Assembly: GCA_036564245.1 (NCBI GenBank)
Contig: DATCKU010000056.1
Location: forward strand, 1-64,000
DNA: 64,000 nt
Source of the DNA: Thermasporomyces sp036564245
GTDB taxonomy: Bacteria > Actinomycetota > Actinomycetes > Propionibacteriales > Actinopolymorphaceae
Direction of reading: 5' to 3'
Position 1 is the first letter of the stretch, and every line of letters begins with the position of its first letter. The translations under genes were made by a program, and so were the position numbers. Positions 34,294 to 42,015 of this stretch are shown piece after piece. The notes below the pieces were generated by a model that saw only the letters and a program-made list of their open reading frames with translations, was not told where the DNA came from and searched no databases.

Positions 34294-36227
34294 TGACGAG
34301 AAGCACGGTCACCCAGCGTGCGAACGTCGCGCTCGACCGCGCCGTCGAGCACCTGCTGAGCCTGCAAGACGCGGCAGGGTGGTGGAAGGGCGAGCTGGAG
34401 ACCAACGTCACCATGGACGCCGAAGACCTGTTGATGCGACAGTTCCTCGGCGTCCGTACGAAAGAGCAGACCGAGGAGTCGGCCCGCTGGATCCGAAGCC
34501 AGCAGCGCGCCGACGGGTCCTGGGCGAACTTCTACGGCGGCCCGGGCGACCTCTCGACCACCGTCGAGGCCTACGTCGCACTGAAGCTTGCTGGAGACGA
34601 CCCCGACGCGCCTCACATGGCGTTGGCGCGGGAGTTCATCCGGCTCAGTGGCGGCTTGGAGCGGTCTCGCGTCTTCACCCGCATCTGGCTCGCCCTCTTC
34701 GGGGAATGGAGCTGGGACGACGTCCCCGCACTGCCGCCGGAGCTCATCTTCCTGCCGAACTGGATGCCGTTCAACGTCTACGACTGGGCGTGCTGGGCGC
34801 GGCAGACAATCGTCCCCCTCACCATCCTCGGAGCGCTGCGACCCCAGCGCGAGCTCGGTGTGTCGACTGCAGAGCTGCGCACCGGTGCTCGTCAACCGGG
34901 CCCCGGCAACCCCTTCACGAGCTGGAAGAACGCGTTCGGCTGGATGGACCGGATCCTGCACAAGTACGAACGCCGACCGATCGGTCCGCTGCGCCGCGAG
35001 GCGCTGCGGCGGGCCGCCGAGTGGATCATCGCGCGACAGGAAAAGGACGGTTGCTGGGGAGGGATCCAGCCACCCTGGGTGTACTCGCTCATGGCCTTGC
35101 ACGCCCTCGGCTACCCGGTGGACCACCCGGTGCTCGCCTCCGGTCTCGCCGGCTGGGAACGGTTCACGATCCGCGAGGACGGACCTGACGGTCCGGTGCG
35201 CCGGATCGAGGCCTGCCAGTCACCGGTGTGGGACACGGCGCTCTCGCTGGTGGCACTGGGCGACGCCGGCCTGTCAGGTGACGAGCCGGCGATGGTCAAG
35301 GCCCGTGACTGGCTCTTGGGCGAGGAGGTCCGGGTACGCGGTGACTATGCCGTCCGTCGACCGAACGCACCGGCTGGCGGATGGGCGTTCGAGTTCGACA
35401 ACGACCTCTACCCCGACACCGACGACACGGCGGAGGTGGTGCTGGGGCTACGCAAGGCCGCCCCGAGCCCGGAGGTCGACGCCGCGGTGCGTCGGGCCAT
35501 CGCGTGGTTGCGCGCCATGCAGTCGAAGAACGGCGCATGGGGTGCCTTCGACGCGGACAACACGCGTGAGCTCGCCTACGAGCTTCCGTTCTGCGATTTC
35601 GGCGCGGTCATCGACCCGCCGAGCGCTGACGTGACCGCGCACATCGTCGAGATGTTCGCCCACGAAGGCCTGGCCGACGATCCGGCCGTGCGGCGCGCGG
35701 TCCAGTGGCTGCTGAAGGAACAGGAGCCCGACGGGTCGTGGTTCGGTCGCTGGGGTGCCAACTACATCTATGGAACCGGTGCCGTCGTGCCGGCGCTGGT
35801 GGCGGCTGGCGTGTCGCCCCAGCATCGGGCCATCGTGCGCGCGGTTCAATGGCTCGAGGAGCACCAGAACGCCGACGGCGGCTGGGGCGAGGACATGCGG
35901 TCGTACGTCGATCCGGCCTACCGAGGTGTCGGCACGTCGACCGCGTCCCAGACGGCCTGGGCTCTGCTGGCCCTCCACGCGGCGGGCGAGGGAACGTCGG
36001 AGGCCGCGATGCGCGGGATGTGCTGGCTCGTGGACTCGCAGCGTGAGGACGGTACGTGGGACGAGCCGCAGTTCACCGGTACCGGATTCCCCGGTGACTT
36101 CTACATCAACTACCACCTCTATCGCTTGGTGTTCCCGATCACCGCGCTCGGCCGGTTGCTTGGTCGTAGCACCGGCGAGGGCAAAGCGAGACACTCGGTA
36201 CGGAGCTTGGACGGCCGGCAAGCATGA
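34293..36227 (+). CDS. shc: Squalene-hopene cyclase
   Basis: A 644-residue monotopic membrane cyclase that folds squalene into hopene and diplopterol. The catalytic acid motif is DTDDTA at residues 375-380, in YPDTDDTAEVVLG. Several QW repeats are visible, such as QQRADGSWANFYG, QEKDGCWGGIQPP and EHQNADGGWGEDM. The length matches the family (about 630-670 residues). It overlaps the upstream polyprenyl synthase by one base (TGATG). The downstream fusion gene begins after 43 bases, the only real gap in the operon. Confidence 0.96.
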   Translation: MTRSTVTQRANVALDRAVEHLLSLQDAAGWWKGELETNVTMDAEDLLMRQFLGVRTKEQTEESARWIRSQQRADGSWANFYGGPGDLSTTVEAYVALKLAGDDPDAPHMALAREFIRLSGGLERSRVFTRIWLALFGEWSWDDVPALPPELIFLPNWMPFNVYDWACWARQTIVPLTILGALRPQRELGVSTAELRTGARQPGPGNPFTSWKNAFGWMDRILHKYERRPIGPLRREALRRAAEWIIARQEKDGCWGGIQPPWVYSLMALHALGYPVDHPVLASGLAGWERFTIREDGPDGPVRRIEACQSPVWDTALSLVALGDAGLSGDEPAMVKARDWLLGEEVRVRGDYAVRRPNAPAGGWAFEFDNDLYPDTDDTAEVVLGLRKAAPSPEVDAAVRRAIAWLRAMQSKNGAWGAFDADNTRELAYELPFCDFGAVIDPPSADVTAHIVEMFAHEGLADDPAVRRAVQWLLKEQEPDGSWFGRWGANYIYGTGAVVPALVAAGVSPQHRAIVRAVQWLEEHQNADGGWGEDMRSYVDPAYRGVGTSTASQTAWALLALHAAGEGTSEAAMRGMCWLVDSQREDGTWDEPQFTGTGFPGDFYINYHLYRLVFPITALGRLLGRSTGEGKARHSVRSLDGRQA

Positions 36228-36270
36228 TCATCACGTTGGACGACAGGGAGCACGGTCGAGGTAAGGGACG

Positions 36271-37890
36271 ATGATGCCGGAGGCAGGGCGCTACGTGGTG
36301 TGTGCGCCGACCCATGCCGAGGCCAATCGGCTGCGCCGAGGCCTGCGGACAGGCGTTCTCGTGCGCACGGGTGTGGGGCCGGCTCAGGCCGAGCGCGCCC
36401 GTGACTCGGGCACGCTGCGCCAGCAAGCGGGCCTTCCCGTGAGCGGAGTCGTCGTGGCAGGCATTGCCGGCGGTCTACGGCCCGATCTGCGACCCGGCGA
36501 TGTGGTCGTCGCGACCGAGGTGAGACGGACGGACGGCACATCCGTACCGTGTCCCAGCGCAACCCTGCTGGCGTCGACGCTGCGGCGGTCCTTCGCTGAC
36601 AACCAGACCAACCACACCGTCCACACGGGAGCCATCATCAGCGCGGACCGGATCGTGACCGGCCGCACGCGTACCCAGCTGGCACAGACGGGGGCACTCG
36701 CCGTCGACATGGAGTCGGCCTGGCTCCTGGCCAAGGACTCTCCGAACGGTGCTCCGCCCGAGCCTGCGGCACCAGCCGTGGCATGCGTACGCGTGATCGC
36801 GGATCCGGCGACCGGTCGCCTGTTGCGTACGGCCACGCTGAGCCACGTGCTCACGGCCATCAGCAGGCTCACCGAGCTCGGACCAGCACTGGACAGCTGG
36901 GGTGCCGCCCTGCACCCCTCGCGCAAGGTACTGTTGCCGGCGCCCCGGTCGTTCTGCGCAGGCGTCGAGCGCGCGATCGACATCGTAGAACGCGTGCTGG
37001 ATCAGCGCGGAGCGCCGGTCTTCGTTCGCAAGCAGATCGTGCACAACGCGCATGTCGTCCGTGAGCTCGAGGAACGCGGTGCCGTGTTCGTCGACGAGCT
37101 CGACGAGGTGCCCGACGGCGCGACCGTGGTGTTCTCCGCACACGGTGTCGCGCCAGACGTGCGACGGCATGCCGAGGAACGCGGTCTGGCCGTCGTGGAC
37201 GCCACGTGCCCCCTCGTGGCGAAGGTGCACAGCGAGGCGCGCCGCTTCGCCGACCGCGGCGACACGGTGCTCTTCATCGGGCACGCCGGTCACGAGGAGA
37301 CCGAAGGCACGCTGGGGGAACGGCCGGAAGCAACGATGCTCGTGGAGAACATCGAGGACGCGCGCCGGGTGCAGGTGCCAGATCCGGACCGGGTCTCCTA
37401 CCTCGTGCAGACCACACTGGCCGTCGACGAGGTGGCAGAGATCGTGTCGGTGTTGCAGGAACGCTTCCCGCGCCTGGCCGCGCCCGGTTCCGACGACATC
37501 TGCTACGCCACGACCAACCGGCAACGCGCGCTTCGCTCGGTGGTGGACGAGGCCGACCTGGTGCTCGTCGTCGGCTCGGCGAACTCGTCGAACTCCAACC
37601 GGCTGGTGGAGCTGGCCGAGCGGCTCGGCACTCCGGCGTACCTCATCGACGACGCCTCCGACATCGACCTCGACTGGCTCGCAGGAATCGACACGGTTGC
37701 GGTGACTGCCGGCGCTTCGGCCCCCACCGAGCTCGTCGACGACGTGGTCGGCGCACTCGGCGGACTCGGTCCGATCACCGTGGAAGAGCGCGAGGTCACC
37801 CGAGAAGACATCAGTTTCACGCTCCCCAAGGAGGTCCGCTCGACCTCGTCGATGCGAGAGCGTGCTGCGAGAAAGGCTCGCGCCCAATGA
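36271..37890 (+). CDS. HpnG-IspH fusion: hopanoid nucleoside phosphorylase joined to HMBPP reductase
   Basis: A 539-residue two-domain enzyme. Residues 1-205 form a nucleosidase/phosphorylase of the HpnG type, with GVVVAGIAGGLRPDLRPGD, the substrate Glu148 in VDMESAW and Asp178 in VRVIADPA. HpnG removes adenine from adenosylhopane. Residues 212-535 are IspH (LytB), the last MEP-pathway enzyme, making IPP and DMAPP. Its three iron-sulfur cysteines are Cys229 (SFCAGVERA), Cys313 (DATCPLV) and Cys411 (ICYATTNRQ). Their 84 and 98 spacing fits single-domain IspH. Both catalytic sets look complete and there is no stop or frameshift between them. ATGA couples it to hpnH. Confidence 0.9.
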   Translation: MMPEAGRYVVCAPTHAEANRLRRGLRTGVLVRTGVGPAQAERARDSGTLRQQAGLPVSGVVVAGIAGGLRPDLRPGDVVVATEVRRTDGTSVPCPSATLLASTLRRSFADNQTNHTVHTGAIISADRIVTGRTRTQLAQTGALAVDMESAWLLAKDSPNGAPPEPAAPAVACVRVIADPATGRLLRTATLSHVLTAISRLTELGPALDSWGAALHPSRKVLLPAPRSFCAGVERAIDIVERVLDQRGAPVFVRKQIVHNAHVVRELEERGAVFVDELDEVPDGATVVFSAHGVAPDVRRHAEERGLAVVDATCPLVAKVHSEARRFADRGDTVLFIGHAGHEETEGTLGERPEATMLVENIEDARRVQVPDPDRVSYLVQTTLAVDEVAEIVSVLQERFPRLAAPGSDDICYATTNRQRALRSVVDEADLVLVVGSANSSNSNRLVELAERLGTPAYLIDDASDIDLDWLAGIDTVAVTAGASAPTELVDDVVGALGGLGPITVEEREVTREDISFTLPKEVRSTSSMRERAARKARAQ

Positions 37891-38894
37891 GTATGCCCTT
37901 GCGACAAAGCCTGCGTATCGCGCGGTACCTCTTGGCCCAGCGCCTCAAGCGGCGGGAGAAGTTTCCGCTGCTCGTGGAGCTCGAGCCGTTGTTCGCCTGC
38001 AACCTTTCCTGCGCTGGGTGCGGGAAGATCCAGCATCCAGCGTCCGTGCTGCGCCAGCGGATGCCGGTCGAGCAGGCGGTGGCCGCCATCGAGGAGTGCG
38101 GCGCCCCGATGGTGTCGATCGCCGGCGGCGAGCCCTTGATGCATCCGGAGATCGACCGGATGGTCGATGAGCTCGTGAAGCGCAAGAAGTACGTCTTCTT
38201 GTGCACCAACGCGGTGCTGCTCCGCAAATGGTGGGACCGGTTCTCCTTCAAGCCCTCGCGGTTCCTCGCCTTCGCCGTGCACATCGACGGTCTGCGCGAA
38301 CGCCACGACGAGTCGGTGTGCCAGGAAGGTGTCTTCGACGAGGCGGTCGCTGCGGTGCGTTTCCTGCAGGAGAAGGGATTCCGCGTCACGACGAACACGA
38401 CGTTCTTCTCCCACGACAGCCCGCAGAGCGTCATCGACGTGCTGAACTTCCTCAACGATGAGCTGCGCGTCGACCAGATGATGATCTCTCCTGCGTACGC
38501 CTACGAGAAGGCACCCGACCAGGACCACTTCCTCGGCGTGACGCAGACCCGCGAGCTGTTCCGCAAGGCGTTCGCCAACGGCAACCGCAAGCGGTGGCGG
38601 CTCAACCATTCACCGCTCTTCCTCGACTTCCTGGAAGGAAAGGTCGACTTCCCCTGCACCGCGTGGGGCATCCCGTCCTACTCGATATTCGGCTGGCAGC
38701 GTCCCTGCTACCTCATGAGCGACGGATACGCCAAGACCTACAAGGAGCTGGTCGAGGAGACCGACTGGTCACGCTACGGTCGCGGTCGGGATCCGCGTTG
38801 TGCCAACTGCATGGCCCACTGCGGTTACGAGCCGACGGCGGTCCTCGCCACGATGAGTTCTCTGCGCCAGTCCCTGCGGGCCCTCACCGGCTGA
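37887..38894 (+). CDS. hpnH: Adenosyl-hopene transferase HpnH (radical SAM)
   Basis: A 335-residue radical SAM enzyme that adds the adenosyl group of SAM to hopene, the first step of side-chain extension. The cluster motif is Cys38-x3-Cys42-x2-Cys45 in LFACNLSCAGCGK. MVSIAGGEPLMHPEIDRMVD is the SAM-binding glycine-rich region. The C-terminal DPRCANCMAHCGYEPT has extra cysteines, as in known HpnH proteins. It is the last gene of the operon and overlaps the fusion gene by ATGA. No aminotransferase (HpnO), ispG or dxs follows. Confidence 0.95.
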   Translation: MSMPLRQSLRIARYLLAQRLKRREKFPLLVELEPLFACNLSCAGCGKIQHPASVLRQRMPVEQAVAAIEECGAPMVSIAGGEPLMHPEIDRMVDELVKRKKYVFLCTNAVLLRKWWDRFSFKPSRFLAFAVHIDGLRERHDESVCQEGVFDEAVAAVRFLQEKGFRVTTNTTFFSHDSPQSVIDVLNFLNDELRVDQMMISPAYAYEKAPDQDHFLGVTQTRELFRKAFANGNRKRWRLNHSPLFLDFLEGKVDFPCTAWGIPSYSIFGWQRPCYLMSDGYAKTYKELVEETDWSRYGRGRDPRCANCMAHCGYEPTAVLATMSSLRQSLRALTG

Positions 38895-39278
38895 CCCCTC
38901 ACAAAATGACCACGTTAGGTGGGCCAGTTGCCTCTGAGAGTGGCCTACATCCTGCGGTGGGCTACTCGTTGCCGCGGAAAGTACATGCGGGTACGCCGTG
39001 AAAGGTCCGTGAGCTCCCGGCAGAGGTACATCGCGATCTGCCGGGCGGTCACGAGGACCCGGCTTCGGCTCGAGCCGCACTCGTTGTGCGCCGCGGATGC
39101 GCGGGTACGCCACGGCAAACGCACGACGAACGCGCACGCCCGGCCACGGAAGCCTCGTGGCATGCCTACGGCGTCAACCGGCCGACATCGTGGGAGCCAC
39201 GGTCCCCCGGCTCCACCAGGCGATGTCAGTCCGCCCCAGCTCGACGGCCACGGACCTGAGCGGCGAGGACGCCGTCCT
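38895..39278. other. Intergenic region after the hopanoid operon
   Basis: 384 bases with no convincing gene on either strand. It contains an AAAATGACCACGTT motif at 38903-38916, 9 bases past the hpnH stop and related to the dispersed element. A weak GGCCA/TGGCC pair follows. It separates hpnH from the convergent SDR gene. Confidence 0.5.
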
Positions 39279-40052
39279 TCACGTGAGCTGTCGAGCCGCC
39301 AGGCGGGCGTAGAGCGTAGGCGCCAGCGCCTGCAGCCCGACCGCGACGCGTAGCCACCGCGGCAGGATGAGCTCGGCGCGATCCCGCTCGATCGCACGAA
39401 TCAACGCCCCCGCGACGCGCTCTGGCGGGAGCGGTCGCGGAAACCGGCGCGCGTACGGCGCTCCTCGCCGTTCGAAGAACTCCGTGTCGACGATCCCGGG
39501 CGCGACGATGCTGACCCCGACGCCAGTGGTCGCGAGCTCCTCTCGGAGGCTTCGCGCGTACGCATGCAGACCGGCCTTCGTCGCTGCGTAACCGGACTCG
39601 TTCGGAACGCCAAGCAACGCCGCGATCGACGTCACGAAGCCGATGTGGCCGCCGCCCTTCGCCAGCATGCCGGGTATCACCGCCCGACTGAGCGCCATGG
39701 GCGCCCGGAGGTTGACGGCACTCATGCGGGCAAAGGTCGCGTCGTCATAGACGGTGGCAGGCGCCACATGGCCCACGCCCGCGTTGTTGACGAGCAGGTC
39801 CGGCGCTGGGTCCAGCTCGGCGAGCTCACGGGCGAATTCGTCCGTACGAGCTGGGTCTTCAAGATCCACGACCGCCGACTGACCACTCGTACGCCGGGCA
39901 ACCTCGGCGAGCCGGGCGGGATCCCGGCCAACCAGCAACAAGCGGCAACCGCGTCGTGCGAACGCGAACGCCAGCGCCCGGCCGATGCCACTCGAAGCGC
40001 CGGTGATGACGACGAACGACCCTACAACGCGCACCGGCGACAACCCTGCCAC
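39279..40052 (-). CDS. Short-chain dehydrogenase/reductase (SDR)
   Basis: A 257-residue classical SDR. The cofactor loop is VVITGASSGIGRALAFAFAR, with LLLVGRDPARL following the second strand; an Arg there favours NADP(H). The NNAG motif is LLVNNAGVGHV. The catalytic Ser is in VTSIAALLG and the Tyr-Lys pair is in YAATKAGLHAYARSL. The C-terminal part is long and hydrophobic, as in SDRs acting on lipids. Start is a GTG. Convergent with hpnH and not coupled to a neighbour; the substrate is unknown. Confidence 0.88.
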   Translation of the reverse strand: MAGLSPVRVVGSFVVITGASSGIGRALAFAFARRGCRLLLVGRDPARLAEVARRTSGQSAVVDLEDPARTDEFARELAELDPAPDLLVNNAGVGHVAPATVYDDATFARMSAVNLRAPMALSRAVIPGMLAKGGGHIGFVTSIAALLGVPNESGYAATKAGLHAYARSLREELATTGVGVSIVAPGIVDTEFFERRGAPYARRFPRPLPPERVAGALIRAIERDRAELILPRWLRVAVGLQALAPTLYARLAARQLT

Positions 40053-40225
40053 GGATTGCGGCCTTTGTGGAGCTTTTCGATCCCGCCGGTCACGGTTCCG
40101 AGCCCAAAGCCCCGTGAGGTCATGGCATTGATCCGCTGGAACGACTACGGGTACGGCTGGTCAGCCTGGGTACGAGGCACCTGTGCCTCCGCGACACATA
40201 CCGGACCTCGAGGGAGGAATCGCAC

Positions 40226-40708
40226 GTGGCCGCCAACAGAGAGTTCACGGAGAAGCCGGCAGTTCCCGTCGCCACCAAGGAAGTCGGCCGTCTGATGCAA
40301 CCCGTCCTGGTCGACCTGATCGCGTTGTCGCTCAACGGGAAGCAGGCGCACTGGCACGTCCAGGGACGGCACTTCACCCAGGTGCACGAGCAGCTGGACG
40401 ATCTCGTAGCCGACGCCCGCAAGTACGCCGACGAGGTCGCCGAACGCCTCATCGCCCTCGACGTCGCGGTCGATGGTCGCCCGGCGACGGTAGGCAGCAC
40501 GACCGCGCTGCCCGAGTTCGACGAGGGCTTCCTGAGCGACGACAAAGTAGTGAGCGCCATCGTCGACCAGATCGATGCGGCGATCCGTCGGGCGCGCGCC
40601 GCGCTGAAACCACTCGACGAGATCGACCAGGTGAGCCAGGACATCATCATCGAGCTGCTCCGGGCGCTGGAGAAGCACCGCTGGATGTTCGCAGCACAGG
40701 TCACCTGA
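40226..40708 (+). CDS. dps: Dps-family ferritin-like protein
   Basis: A 160-residue four-helix protein of the Dps family. The ferroxidase residues are in KQAHWHVQGRHFTQVHEQLD and VADARKYADEVAERLIALD. Dps forms 12-mers that oxidise and store iron, protecting DNA in stress and stationary phase. The GTG start follows GGAGGA. It lies just ahead of a SigB/SigF-type sigma gene, which fits stress control, although no sigma-B promoter was convincingly seen upstream. The basic tail used by some Dps proteins to bind DNA is absent. Confidence 0.92.
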   Translation: MAANREFTEKPAVPVATKEVGRLMQPVLVDLIALSLNGKQAHWHVQGRHFTQVHEQLDDLVADARKYADEVAERLIALDVAVDGRPATVGSTTALPEFDEGFLSDDKVVSAIVDQIDAAIRRARAALKPLDEIDQVSQDIIIELLRALEKHRWMFAAQVT

Positions 40709-40763
40709 CCAGCGGTTTCCCGCTTCACGGTCGGCCTGTGTCTCTCATGATGTGAAACGGGCG

Positions 40764-40787
40764 GATCCCCGCGTTTTGCGCGGGATC
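40764..40787 (+). terminator. Hairpin after dps
   Basis: GATCCC pairs with GGGATC and, after one bulged C, GCG pairs with CGC around a TTTT-containing loop. It lies 55 bases past the dps stop and before the sigma gene. It is a probable terminator or processing stem and overlaps the possible promoter listed next. Confidence 0.45.
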
Positions 40788-40798
40788 GGATTGGGCAC
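40773..40798 (+). promoter_or_regulatory. Possible SigB-type promoter for the sigma gene
   Basis: GTTT at 40773-40776, 16 bases of spacer, then GGGCAC at 40793-40798. This is close to the actinobacterial SigB-type pattern GTTT-N14-17-GGGTAT. It would place transcription start about 55 bases before the sigma start codon and suggest autoregulation. Speculative; the -10 element differs at two positions. Confidence 0.25.
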
Positions 40799-40860
40799 GA
40801 CAGAAAAGAACGGCGGGATTCGTTCATGCCCAGATTTCCGCGCGGACGAAGGGTCCCCCT

Positions 40861-41610
40861 ATGACTATCCACAACCGTGACCAGCTCGTACTCGACCACC
40901 TGAGCTTGGCGAGGAAGCTGGCGCATCGATATGCAGGCCGGGGGGAGCCGTTCGACGAGCTCGTCCAGGTCGCCATGCTGGGCCTGGTTCAGGCGGCTGA
41001 TCGCTTCGACGCCGATCGTGGGACGAAGTTCTCCTCGTTCGCCGTCCCCACGATCCTCGGCGAGCTACGGCGACATTTCCGTGACCACTGCTGGGCGGTC
41101 CACATCCCGCGCCCGCTGCACGATCGCTACCACCAGGTCTCGCACGCGACCGAGCAGCTCACCACGACCCTGCAACGCCCACCTACGGTCCGCGAGCTTG
41201 CCGTCGCGGTCGGCGTGCGGGAAGAGGAGATCCTCGAGGCCCAGGAAAGCGCGAACGCCTACAGCGCCATCTCCCTCGACGGGCCCACCTCGACGGACGA
41301 CTCCGGGGGCGAGACCTCGCTCGGCGACATCCTCGGCGGCGAAGACGGTGAGCTGGATCGAATCGAGAAGCGAGAAGCCGTCCGCCCCGTGATGGCGACC
41401 GTACCTCCTCGCGAGCGTCGCATCCTCGAGCTGTGGTTCTTCCGCGGGAAGACCCAGGCCGAGATCGCCGACGAGCTCGGCATGTCGCAGATGCACGTCT
41501 CCCGGCTGCTCGCCACCACGCTGGACAACGTGCGAGCCGTCGTCTTCGAAGACAAGACCGCCGACCAGCTCGAATGGCCCACACCGCGCCCCCGTCGCAA
41601 GGCGAGCTGA
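40861..41610 (+). CDS. RNA polymerase sigma factor, SigB/SigF/SigG family
   Basis: A 249-residue group 3 sigma factor. Region 2 reads EPFDELVQVAMLGLVQAADR, then GTKFSSFAVPTILGELRRHF. Region 3 is at about 115-150, and region 4 has LWFFRGKTQAEIADELGMSQ with MHVSRLLA as the recognition helix. Such factors direct general-stress or differentiation genes and are normally held by an anti-sigma kinase. No anti-sigma gene lies beside it here, so control must come from elsewhere. It follows dps on the same strand. Start ATG 40861. Confidence 0.92.
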   Translation: MTIHNRDQLVLDHLSLARKLAHRYAGRGEPFDELVQVAMLGLVQAADRFDADRGTKFSSFAVPTILGELRRHFRDHCWAVHIPRPLHDRYHQVSHATEQLTTTLQRPPTVRELAVAVGVREEEILEAQESANAYSAISLDGPTSTDDSGGETSLGDILGGEDGELDRIEKREAVRPVMATVPPRERRILELWFFRGKTQAEIADELGMSQMHVSRLLATTLDNVRAVVFEDKTADQLEWPTPRPRRKAS

Positions 41611-41623
41611 CGCGACGCCTGGC

Positions 41624-41887
41624 CTACTCGGGTGCACGGGTGGTGTCACGGTAGACCCGCTGCTCGGACTTTACCTCCCGGCCGTCCTCGTACACCTGGC
41701 GCTTCGTGACCGTGCCACCGCGCCGACGCTTCGACCAGATCGCAAGCTTCAGCGTCACCAGGACGAGACCCGTGAGGATCAGGACCCATCCCACGACGTT
41801 GATCCGCAGCCAGTCCGACTCCGCCGACACGGCGAACGCCAGGATCGCGCCCAGCGCGACCAAGAAGATGCCCACACCGACGTTCAC
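41624..41887 (-). CDS. Small membrane protein, DUF6458-like
   Basis: An 87-residue protein with two membrane helices: VGIFLVALGAILAFAVSA, then INVVGWVLILTGLVLVTLKL. A basic and charged cytoplasmic tail follows (WSKRRRGGTVTKRQVYEDGR). The pattern matches the DUF6458 family of actinobacteria, whose role is unknown. GTG at 41887 is chosen because GAGGAG lies 9 bases upstream; a GTG three codons earlier sits on the ribosome site itself. It is convergent with the sigma gene and divergent from the kinase gene. Confidence 0.75.
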   Translation of the reverse strand: MNVGVGIFLVALGAILAFAVSAESDWLRINVVGWVLILTGLVLVTLKLAIWSKRRRGGTVTKRQVYEDGREVKSEQRVYRDTTRAPE

Positions 41888-42015
41888 AGCTTCCACCTCC
41901 TCGTCACCGCGCTGGTACCCGCGGTCGTGGGCGTAACACGTTGTTCGGTCGACGCCACGCTCCGGCCGCCTTTAGGCTCGAGGCAGTGCCAGCAAAGCCT
42001 CGAGGAGTTGATCCG

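Noticed and set aside
39097..39312. Plus-strand frame of 71 codons between hpnH and the SDR gene
   Set aside because: Composition is typical of non-coding high-GC sequence; its end runs into the SDR gene antisense and no family pattern is seen.
40053..40225. SigB-type promoter upstream of dps
   Set aside because: A GGGTAC at about 40151 is present, but no GTTT element stands at the right distance.
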